Of a stretch of DNA of 5,340 bases, positions 1-5,340 are shown piece after piece. The notes below the pieces were generated by a model, which was not told the origin of the DNA, ran no database searches, and saw only the letters and a list, made by a program, of their open reading frames with translations. Each line of letters opens with the position of its first letter. Within the stretch, counting starts at the first letter, position 1. The stretch comes from Acidobacteriota bacterium (GTDB taxonomy: Bacteria; Acidobacteriota; Terriglobia; UBA7540): contig JAJXZM010000057.1 in assembly GCA_021780055.1 (NCBI GenBank), positions 1-5,340 on the forward strand, written 5' to 3'. A program made the translations under genes and the position numbers.

Positions 1-728
1 CGGGTAAAGAAATGCGTCAGCATGCTTCCGATCTGCTGGAGCCGGTCACTCAGGCCCGTCTGCTCGTATTGGTCCGGCGGCGTTTCGAAGGACCAATAGA
101 TGATCAGCGGCCGGCCGGAAATCAGCTTCCGCGGGACAAATCCCCAGAACCGGCTGTCCCAGCTCTCCTCGCGATTGTCGCCCATCACAAAATATTTGTT
201 TGGCGGCACGACAATCTGTCCGTCCTTCACGTAATTTTGATACTCGGCTTGCCACGATGAAGTTGCGCCTTCCATCTCATCCCATGAAAGGGGAGGAAAA
301 TCATCACCCGGGCGCAACTCAGTGGGATGGCTGTTGCGCACAAAGGGTTCCGGCATCAACTTCCCGTTGACGAACACCTGGCGGTGAAAAACGCGGACAC
401 TGTCACCCGGAAGCCCGATCACTCTTTTTACAAAATGCTCTCCCGGTTCCTGGGCGTCAACAGGGTTGCCCGGATACTTAAAAACTACAACATCTCCGCG
501 GTGGATTTTCCTGTAAGGGAGAAAACGCGCCAGAGGCCCCTGCGGATACGCAAAAGCGAATTTGTTTACCAGAAGGTGGTCGCCGATCAGGAGCGTATCT
601 TCCATCGAGCCGGTCGGGATTTTAAACGCCTGCACCACAAAAGTGGTTCCAAAGATTGCGAGGATGACCGTGACGATCAACGACTCAAACGTGTCACGGA
701 AAGACGATTTCCGGTAGGAATCACCCAT
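1..728 (-). CDS. lepB: Signal peptidase I, C-terminus cut by window edge
   Basis: This is the membrane-bound serine protease that removes signal peptides from exported proteins on the outer face of the cytoplasmic membrane. I translated 242 codons from the ATG at 728-726. One hydrophobic anchor spans residues 16-35. It is followed by the catalytic serine in the box PTGSMEDTL (Ser41), the general-base lysine in VKRVIGLPGD (Lys101), and the late box MGDNREESWDSR (182-193). These are the family's conserved boxes with the Ser/Lys dyad intact. A single anchor, rather than the two of E. coli LepB, is common outside the gammaproteobacteria. The start is supported by an AAGGTGGAG ribosome-binding stretch at 741-733 and by an 8-bp overlap with the end of rnc, which suggests translational coupling. 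No stop codon is reached, so the end is missing; judged by family length, probably only 10-25 residues are lost. The identification is firm. Confidence 0.96.
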   Translation of the reverse strand, partial: MGDSYRKSSFRDTFESLIVTVILAIFGTTFVVQAFKIPTGSMEDTLLIGDHLLVNKFAFAYPQGPLARFLPYRKIHRGDVVVFKYPGNPVDAQEPGEHFVKRVIGLPGDSVRVFHRQVFVNGKLMPEPFVRNSHPTELRPGDDFPPLSWDEMEGATSSWQAEYQNYVKDGQIVVPPNKYFVMGDNREESWDSRFWGFVPRKLISGRPLIIYWSFETPPDQYEQTGLSDRLQQIGSMLTHFFT

Positions 729-1434
729 CTGTCTCCACCTTCGCCGCCAGTATCTCCAGGGCGCGTTTAGCGGCTTGCTGTTGGGCGGCCTTCTTGCTGC
801 CTCCGCGGCCCCGGGCCACTACTCCGTCTCCGGCCTTCACTTCCACTGTAAACGTTTTTTCGTGCTCCAGACCGTCTTCTTCGACCACCCGGTAGTGGGC
901 GGCAGGCTGGCGTTCAGCCTGAAGGCGTTCCTGGAGCGCGCCTTTATAGTTCGTTGCCAGAAGGCCGTTTACGTGCGAGGAAAGTTCCGGCGGAAGGACC
1001 ATCTGTTCAACGAAAGCTGTTGCAGGCTCCAGTCCTCCGTCGCGGAAAATGGCGGCCAGCAGGGCTTCCAGCGCGTCCGCCAGAATCCCCGGCTTGTTTC
1101 TTCCACCGCTTTTTTCCTCCGACGGGCTCAGGCGCAAATACTCGCCAAGTTCCAGGCCCGCCGCCACTTTGGCCAGGTGATTTGCAGCCACCAGACCCGA
1201 ACGGGCAAGCGATAGTTTGCCTTCGTCGTAGTCGGGAAAGGCTTCGGTCAACCGCACTGTAACGGCAAGGTTTAACACGGCGTCGCCCAGGAATTCCATC
1301 CGTTCGTTGTCACTTACCGGTTGGGAAACCTCCTGGGCGTATGAGGAGTGGGTAAGGGCCTCAATCAGCAGACCCTTTTTCTGGAACTGGTACCCGATAC
1401 GCTTTTCCAGTCTGTCAAAGGAAGGTTGCACCAT
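721..1434 (-). CDS. rnc: Ribonuclease III
   Basis: This is the cytoplasmic double-strand-specific endoribonuclease that processes rRNA precursors and structured mRNAs. Numbering is from the ATG at 1434-1432 (237 residues, a usual family length). The catalytic domain fills roughly residues 5-150 and carries the signature NERMEFLGDAVL, giving Glu44, Glu47 and Asp51. The second acidic pair lies in GILADALEALL (Asp120, Glu123). These match E. coli Glu38, Glu41, Asp45, Asp114 and Glu117, so the metal site is complete. A double-stranded-RNA-binding domain follows at about 162-229, ending in the basic helix GSKKAAQQQAAKRAL. The start is uncertain: an in-frame GTG at 1449-1447 adds five residues. The only purine-rich element, GGAG at 1452-1449, is too far (14 nt) from the ATG and overlaps the GTG. 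I chose the ATG because no other site has a better signal. The stop overlaps the lepB start. Here rnc precedes lepB, the reverse of the lepB-rnc-era order of enterobacteria. Confidence 0.96.
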   Translation of the reverse strand: MVQPSFDRLEKRIGYQFQKKGLLIEALTHSSYAQEVSQPVSDNERMEFLGDAVLNLAVTVRLTEAFPDYDEGKLSLARSGLVAANHLAKVAAGLELGEYLRLSPSEEKSGGRNKPGILADALEALLAAIFRDGGLEPATAFVEQMVLPPELSSHVNGLLATNYKGALQERLQAERQPAAHYRVVEEDGLEHEKTFTVEVKAGDGVVARGRGGSKKAAQQQAAKRALEILAAKVETDG

Positions 1435-1449
1435 GCTACAGTGATGCAC

Positions 1450-1514
1450 TCCGGAAAAATCTGTTGCCCGGCAGGGACTGGATTAAAGCACCCGATTTGA
1501 TTTTTCTGGCCGGA
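1450..1514 (-). promoter_or_regulatory. Inverted repeat in the rnc leader, possible RNA stem-loop
   Basis: The 8-mer GATTTTTC at 1499-1506 is the exact reverse complement of GAAAAATC at 1454-1461. The pairing continues outward as CGGA (1511-1514) with TCCG (1450-1453) after a 4-nt bulge at 1507-1510. The loop is 37 nt and contains a small CCC/GGG hairpin at 1467-1476. In the minus-strand transcript this lies between the stop of the TPR gene and the rnc start, and it pairs part of the GGAG next to the rnc start. No U-tract follows it, so it does not look like a classical terminator. RNase III is known to cleave a stem in its own leader in E. coli, so an autoregulatory role is possible but is my inference. 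The repeat is seen; the function is not shown. Confidence 0.45.
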
Positions 1515-1531
1515 CGGATCATCCCCTCGGC

Positions 1532-2629
1532 TTACGGCTTAGCCGCAGCTTTGGGCTGTGGAGCTTGGGCTTTCTTCAATGCCTGGACCTGCTGGTTCGC
1601 AAGCTGCTCGAAAACGGTTCCCGGAGCCAGTTGTGCGGCCTTGGAAAAGGCTGCAATCGCTTCATCTAACTTGTTTTGCCCTCGGAGGGCTTCTCCCAGT
1701 CGGTAGTAGTCGGCCGGGTTCGGGGGAGTTGATTTTGTGATGGCGGATTTATAGCTCTCCTCGGCCTTTGCGAGTTCGCCCGGGTCCAGTCCCACAAGCG
1801 CCATTTGCGCACGCTCGAGATGCACCATGCCGAGTGAGGCATAAGCACCGGCAGCAATCTGGTCCTTCCGTTTCTGATACGCGGCGTCCGTTTCGTTGGG
1901 CTGCTTCGGAAGCTGGTCAATCTCTTTCAAGGCTTTCTGTGCGTAATCAGCCGCCGCAGTCAGCCTTTTTTCCTTTTCGGTATCGCTGATATTACTGAGC
2001 ATTTGCGGCTGCGGCAGAACGCTCGAAACCATCAACAGACTGATCAGGTTATTAGGGTCAAGGTCCAGGCTCATCTCACCGTATTTCACGACGTTTTCGG
2101 CGTCGTTCTTCTGCTGGTAGGCGCCTGCTTCAAGAGCATAAATATAAGTCAGAAGGGGACTCTTGGGATATTTCGCGGTGTATTCATCGGCATCCTTGAT
2201 GACCGCGTCAGGGCTCGTTTCACTTTTCAGCTTGTTGTAAGCCTCACCCTCTTCAGCACTCACTTCCGCCGTTCCGACCTTTGATTTCAACGCAGCCCTC
2301 GCGGAGGGAGTGAACTGCTTCATGTAGGTAATCAATTGCTCGTTAGCGCCCGCCTTGGACAGCTTCTTTAGAACGTCCGGGGTAAATTCAAAATCGGTGC
2401 CACGGGTCTTAACCGCATCAGCCACCTTCTCGAGGTGGCTCTTGTTATGCTTAATGAGCTTGATCAATTCTTCCTCATTAAACGGCGCCTCAACCGGCGC
2501 GGCAGATTGGGGGGAAGGTTTTGCGGCCTGCTGGGCCGCGGTTGCCGGGCGCCCGTTCAGCAGAATGCCGCCGGCCAGAAACATGGCCCAGATAGTTCCA
2601 AGGCTGACAGTCTTTTTTGTCCAAGACAT
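1532..2629 (-). CDS. Exported tetratricopeptide-repeat protein
   Basis: The predicted protein has 365 residues from the ATG at 2629-2627. I prefer this start over the ATG at 2641-2639 because a GGAG at 2639-2636 sits 6 nt before it, while the longer form has no ribosome site. Residues 1-32 form a signal peptide: a Lys-Lys n-region, a hydrophobic core, and a likely cut after PATAA; there is no lipobox cysteine. Residues about 50-106 form a compact helical module with the motif LIKLIKHNKSHLEKVADAVK, a GTDFEFTP turn, then LSKAGANEQLI. After this come helical repeats, best seen at 146-192, 260-302 and 306-337 (YRLGEALRGQNKLDEAIAAF is a textbook TPR helix pair). The tail is rich in Ala, Lys, Gln and Pro. 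It is probably a periplasmic scaffold or assembly protein; TPR proteins bind partners, and nothing here names the partner. It is the first gene after a strong promoter and lies about 97 bp upstream of rnc. The call as an exported TPR protein is secure; the specific role is unknown. Confidence 0.88.
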   Translation of the reverse strand: MSWTKKTVSLGTIWAMFLAGGILLNGRPATAAQQAAKPSPQSAAPVEAPFNEEELIKLIKHNKSHLEKVADAVKTRGTDFEFTPDVLKKLSKAGANEQLITYMKQFTPSARAALKSKVGTAEVSAEEGEAYNKLKSETSPDAVIKDADEYTAKYPKSPLLTYIYALEAGAYQQKNDAENVVKYGEMSLDLDPNNLISLLMVSSVLPQPQMLSNISDTEKEKRLTAAADYAQKALKEIDQLPKQPNETDAAYQKRKDQIAAGAYASLGMVHLERAQMALVGLDPGELAKAEESYKSAITKSTPPNPADYYRLGEALRGQNKLDEAIAAFSKAAQLAPGTVFEQLANQQVQALKKAQAPQPKAAAKP

Positions 2630-2635
2630 AGTCCA

Positions 2636-2639
2636 CTCC
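2636..2639 (-). promoter_or_regulatory. Ribosome binding site that sets the TPR gene start
   Basis: GGAG on the minus strand lies 6 nt before the ATG at 2629-2627. The alternative ATG at 2641-2639 overlaps this site and has only AT-rich, non-matching sequence ahead of it. The placement therefore argues for the start four codons downstream. Confidence 0.7.
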
Positions 2640-2672
2640 ATACGTCATTTTAGACGCTATTAGTATTAAGTC

Positions 2673-2701
2673 AGCGTACTAGAAGCTTTAGTTGCTGTCA
2701 A
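2673..2701 (-). promoter_or_regulatory. Sigma70-type promoter for the exported TPR gene
   Basis: On the minus strand a perfect -35 hexamer TTGACA (2701-2696) is followed by a 17-bp spacer and the -10 candidate TACGCT (2678-2673). The -10 keeps the first two and last consensus bases. Transcription would start near 2666, giving a leader of about 37 nt before the ATG at 2629. The AT-rich context between 2641 and 2710 stands out against the GC-rich coding DNA on both sides. The promoter probably serves the TPR gene and may read through to rnc and lepB, because I see no convincing terminator between them. Confidence 0.6.
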
Positions 2702-2733
2702 TAATGAGCGCCTGCGTGTTTGGCTGTATTGGG

Positions 2734-2749
2734 CACACTCCTGAGCGTG
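2734..2749 (-). other. Small hairpin after the deacetylase-like gene
   Basis: CACGCT and AGTGTG can pair as a six-base stem with one G-U pair around a CAGG tetraloop, about 40 nt after the stop codon at 2789. A second, shorter GGCG/CGCC hairpin lies at 2773-2783. Neither is followed by a run of U, so neither is a standard intrinsic terminator. They could mark a 3' end protected from exonucleases, or be chance. Confidence 0.25.
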
Positions 2750-2788
2750 TTCGCAATGCTCTGACAAGCACCGGCGTTCCGCCTATTT

Positions 2789-4429
2789 CTATCGTGCCTT
2801 CCCATTTGCCTCTGGACCATTCGCAGGTGCAAGTTGTGCTGGCTTCAAGGTCCAGGCTTGCAGCCGCGCAAGGTCCAGCAAATGCTTTCCATTAAATCCG
2901 GGGCGAAAGATAGGCCAGTTAAATGTCTCGCGGGTATTCGTGGTCACGTACTTTGCCGCGTCCAGTTGGGCGGGGACAAGCGATACCTCCTGAGGAGGCT
3001 GCCGGCCATCCAGCAGGTCCCCGGCGACATGCGCCAGTGCAACGAGGTATGTAGCCGGCGGGTAGGGATCCCCGCCAATCCATACAACCGTCGGGACCTG
3101 CGCATGTGTGTCAAGCGCGTTCTCAACATCCTGCACGGCCCACTTGAACTGGTACCACGGGACTTTTGTCTCATTGCCCATTTGCACCCCGGCGCCGTCC
3201 GAACTCGGTCCCAGCGGCGTTCCGTTGAGCTCAATGAACTCGCTCGGCCCTTTCTGAATCACTCGCGACACGTAAGTGTTCAGCAGCCATAGAACCTCGC
3301 TGGCCGAAAGGTCATAATCCTTGTAAACCTGAAATGACACCGCGGGCTGAACGTTGCGCGCAATATCAGACAGATCTTGCCTTGAAAAAGGCCGCGTCTG
3401 CGCCGCGTCGGGGTAAAGATTCAAGGTTTCCGGCGCAGTAACAAATTGCACGGGGAGCGTCTTCATGTACTCAACAAACTTCTCCAGAAACGCAAACGAC
3501 CGCGCCTGTTCCTCCGGAGATTTCATGGGCGGCAACTTCCAATCTGCACGGGCCGGCTCTGCCCCCTTGGAAAAATTCACCGCGTCCCAGAACTCTTTGT
3601 GGATGAACTCACAGGGGTGGAAATAGATGCTGATCAACCCTCCGCCGCTTTCGCTCAGGGCGGAATAAGCCTTTTTGAAATTGGCCTCCACTTCCGCAAC
3701 ATTCGTCCAGTCATCGTTCGGCCTGAAGTCGTCAATGTATTTCATGTCGTAAATGTTGAGGATCCCTCCGTACCAGAAGGGCTTGCCGTCAAGACCCACC
3801 TGATCGCCGTCATCAAGGTAAACGTGGATTCCCATCTCCCTGAGAGCGGGCTGCGCTTCCGGACACCAGGAACTGCCCGGCTGGCCATAGGCGGTCGGCA
3901 TCCTGCCAAAAATCCGGCGAATGTCATCAATGCCGGGTTGCTCGCGCCGGATGAATTCCTGCACGCCATCCTGCCAGTCGAGAGGATCTTCGTATTCCGC
4001 TGGGCTCACGCGCCAGCTATGGAAATTCGAGTGATATGCAATCGCGTGCTTGTTAAGCGCTGCAATCACATCCTCCCTATGACGGCGTTCCAGCGTCCTC
4101 GCTTTTTCTCCAACAACTTTGAACGTGGCCTGAATGCCCTGCGACGTCAGGAATTCGGCAATGCGTTTGGCAGCGTCGTCGCTCTGTGGCAGCACGTAAT
4201 CCTCCGTGTCAAACCAGAGAATCACGTAAACCGGGCCGGGCTTGTGAATGGTAGTCGCGCGCTGCTGCGCCGCTCTGGCGGCTGCAACCCCCGGCTGCGC
4301 ATTCGTGACCGCAGCAAGAATAATCACTCCAAGAAAAAAAGTGACAGCCCCAAGGGCAGCCCGGCAGAGCGAACGTTTTTCCCCATTGGTGTTTGCGACA
4401 GGCTTTCCCTGCCATTTTGTAACTCGCAT
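2789..4429 (-). CDS. Exported NodB-fold polysaccharide-deacetylase-like protein
   Basis: The protein has 546 residues. Residues 16-45 look like a signal peptide: basic NGEKRS, a hydrophobic core at 24-41, and a probable cut after VTNA. A divergent NodB-type domain fills about 66-335, and its motifs appear in order: FDTED (Asp74, Asp77) for motif 1; AYHSNFHSW, an H-S/T-x-x-x-H metal site with His133 and His137; YGQPGSSWCPE (181-191) for the substrate-groove motif; and IYFHPCEF with His271 for the last motif. Known relatives remove acetyl groups from N-acetylated sugars using a metal. The likely location is the periplasm or outside the cell, but the substrate cannot be read from sequence. Residues about 345-530 form a separate region that I do not recognise. 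It contains YDLSASEVLWLLNTYV and a GGDPYPPATYLVALAHVAGDLL helix. The start has only a weak GAGG 11 nt upstream. The gene follows the TPR gene by 47 bp and is probably co-transcribed with it. Hydrolysis of a different bond is possible. Confidence 0.82.
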   Translation of the reverse strand: MRVTKWQGKPVANTNGEKRSLCRAALGAVTFFLGVIILAAVTNAQPGVAAARAAQQRATTIHKPGPVYVILWFDTEDYVLPQSDDAAKRIAEFLTSQGIQATFKVVGEKARTLERRHREDVIAALNKHAIAYHSNFHSWRVSPAEYEDPLDWQDGVQEFIRREQPGIDDIRRIFGRMPTAYGQPGSSWCPEAQPALREMGIHVYLDDGDQVGLDGKPFWYGGILNIYDMKYIDDFRPNDDWTNVAEVEANFKKAYSALSESGGGLISIYFHPCEFIHKEFWDAVNFSKGAEPARADWKLPPMKSPEEQARSFAFLEKFVEYMKTLPVQFVTAPETLNLYPDAAQTRPFSRQDLSDIARNVQPAVSFQVYKDYDLSASEVLWLLNTYVSRVIQKGPSEFIELNGTPLGPSSDGAGVQMGNETKVPWYQFKWAVQDVENALDTHAQVPTVVWIGGDPYPPATYLVALAHVAGDLLDGRQPPQEVSLVPAQLDAAKYVTTNTRETFNWPIFRPGFNGKHLLDLARLQAWTLKPAQLAPANGPEANGKAR

Positions 4430-4476
4430 GGTGTGTGCAGCCTCAATTGAATTGATGTTGTTCCTGGACTTGCAAA
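4430..4476 (-). other. Short intergenic spacer
   Basis: These 47 bp separate the upstream TPR stop from the deacetylase-like start. They contain the 8-bp palindrome TCAATTGA (4443-4450) and a distant GAGG. I see no promoter or terminator, which favours co-transcription of the flanking genes. Confidence 0.5.
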
Positions 4477-5340
4477 TTACCTGGTAGTGCCTTCCCGCTG
4501 AAGTTCCAGACGCGCCTGCCAGAGCTCGGGGTCCAGTTCAAGCGCGCGACGGAAAGACGCCGTTGCCTCGGCGTCCTGCTTGCGGTAATTCTCAACCAGC
4601 CCTGCAAGATAATAGTTATATGCTGATCCGTGGCCCTTCCGAAGCCGGCCCGCAAGTCCGTCCAGAATCCCTGCGGCCTCATCGGCGTGACCCAGACGCT
4701 CAATCGCCAGCGCGGCGTAAAACCTCGAAGAACCACCTCCGCCGCCTTCTTCCGATTCATCCTGAGCCGCGCGCATTTCGGCAACGGCCTCTTGCCAGGC
4801 ACGTTGCGCTGCAGCCTTTTCGCCCTGGGCCTCAAGGGCCCGTCCCAGCCAGTAAAGCGCTTCCTCATCCTGGGGATGCTGAGGCTTGCCGACACCCAGG
4901 TTCTCCGGGTATTCAAGACCCGCACGGAAGGATTCCTCCGCCGCCTTGAAGTTACCCGCAGCCAGCGACTGGCGGCCCTTTTCCAGGTTGGCCATCACAA
5001 ACAACTGGCGCATGATGCGACCGCCCTCCCAGGGCCTGAAATTGTGTCCTTTTAAGGCGTCCAGCGCCTGATCGTACCGCCGCTCCTCAACATTCAGAAG
5101 CACCCGGCGCGCGCGCACGGTGTCATGACCGAGAACGTCCACGGGCGCATTGGCAAACAATTTTTCGCGATAGCTCGTTTTCCCCGACTGGGTATAAATC
5201 TCATCAAGGGCCACATAGAGACGGAAGTCATGGGGCGCCTGTTTGATGGCGCTGGCGTAGTACTCCGCAGCGGCTGCCGGATCGTTCTGCACGCGCCATG
5301 CGTAAACGCCAAGGTTGCGGTAAAGCACCGCGTAGTGGAA
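4477..5340 (-). CDS. C-terminal part of a large TPR protein, DUF5107-associated type
   Basis: The frame is open to the window edge (287 codons and a TAA at 4479-4477), so the start lies beyond 5340; an in-frame GTG at 5328 is not a credible start. The fragment is almost wholly helical repeats. One TPR pair covers residues 5-52 of the fragment (LYRNLGVYAW, then AAAAEYYASAIKQAPHD). The segment HNFRPWEGG (99-107) and the later YPENLGVGKP (144-153) match what I remember as the signature of the TPR region that follows DUF5107 in long, often 1000-residue proteins. Further repeats are at 160-190, 205-233 and 240-271 (ATASFRRALELDPELWQ). An acidic stretch followed by five glycines (194-203) forms a flexible linker. 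DUF5107 proteins are thought to be linked to carbohydrate use, but the function is not established. The gene lies directly upstream of the deacetylase-like gene. TPR content is certain; the DUF5107 link is probable, because the defining N-terminal domain is not visible here. Confidence 0.8.
   Translation of the reverse strand, partial: FHYAVLYRNLGVYAWRVQNDPAAAAEYYASAIKQAPHDFRLYVALDEIYTQSGKTSYREKLFANAPVDVLGHDTVRARRVLLNVEERRYDQALDALKGHNFRPWEGGRIMRQLFVMANLEKGRQSLAAGNFKAAEESFRAGLEYPENLGVGKPQHPQDEEALYWLGRALEAQGEKAAAQRAWQEAVAEMRAAQDESEEGGGGGSSRFYAALAIERLGHADEAAGILDGLAGRLRKGHGSAYNYYLAGLVENYRKQDAEATASFRRALELDPELWQARLELQREGTTR

Noticed and set aside
327..1262. Several plus-strand open frames of 100-150 codons opposite lepB and rnc
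   Set aside because: They lie antisense to two genes with complete catalytic motifs and have low-complexity, Arg/Pro-rich translations typical of shadow frames.
1499..1531. Intrinsic terminator after the exported TPR gene
   Set aside because: No stem here is followed by a U-run in the minus-strand transcript; the only strong pairing is the rnc-leader repeat, which is better read as a leader structure.
4364..4366. Lipobox cysteine (Cys22) in the deacetylase-like protein
   Set aside because: The cysteine precedes the hydrophobic core instead of following it and lacks the upstream lipobox residues, so a lipoprotein signal is not supported.
3446..4450. A 334-codon open frame on the plus strand opposite the deacetylase-like gene
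   Set aside because: It mirrors a GC-rich coding frame on the other strand, is rich in Arg, Pro and His, shows no domain or credible start signal, and its opposite strand has clear NodB motifs and a signal peptide.
4443..4450. TCAATTGA palindrome as a possible operator
   Set aside because: An 8-bp AT-rich palindrome is expected by chance, and there is no promoter beside it.
4730..4760. Five-glycine run as a sign of a gene fusion or frameshift
   Set aside because: The TPR frame continues without interruption on both sides, so a flexible linker from a GGN-codon run explains it.
4443..4925. A 160-codon minus-strand frame overlapping the large TPR gene
   Set aside because: It is out of frame with the clear TPR repeats, has an Arg/Trp/Pro-rich composition, and has no recognisable features.

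Overview
The window carries five protein genes, all on the minus strand, so they are transcribed from high to low coordinates. It looks like a chromosomal stretch of a Gram-negative-type, moderately GC-rich bacterium. My best guess is Acidobacteriota: the start of the periplasmic repeat protein at 1532-2629 carries a short helical module I associate with that phylum, and the single-TM signal peptidase and the YPENLG-type repeat protein are compatible with it. This taxonomic call is recognition from memory, not a database match. There are no tRNA or rRNA genes, insertion sequences, CRISPR arrays or other mobile elements that I can support.

Layout in transcription order. (1) 5340-4477: the C-terminal 287 residues of a large tetratricopeptide-repeat (TPR) protein of the DUF5107-associated type; its start lies outside the window. 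(2) 4429-2789: a secreted, divergent NodB-fold polysaccharide-deacetylase-like protein with a long uncharacterised C-terminal region, 47 bp downstream of (1) and probably co-transcribed. (3) 2629-1532: an exported TPR protein preceded by a good sigma70-type promoter (exact TTGACA, 17-bp spacer, TACGCT) and a well-placed GGAG ribosome binding site. (4) 1434-721: ribonuclease III (rnc), with a clear inverted repeat in its leader. (5) 728-1: signal peptidase I (lepB), overlapping the end of rnc by 8 bp and running off the window just before its expected C-terminus.

Functionally there are two blocks. The upstream block (1-2) looks like envelope or carbohydrate-related proteins of unknown substrate. 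The downstream block begins at the promoter at 2673-2701, which probably drives the exported TPR gene and may read on into the housekeeping pair rnc-lepB. Signal peptidase I would process the exported proteins (2) and (3), but it is a general enzyme, so this is no sign of a dedicated pathway.

I did not find a clear new system. The points most worth a second look are the two mature-region cysteines that sit inside the metal-site motifs of the deacetylase-like protein, its unassigned C-terminal half, the inverted repeat before rnc (a possible RNase III autoregulatory site), and the helical module at the start of the exported TPR protein.
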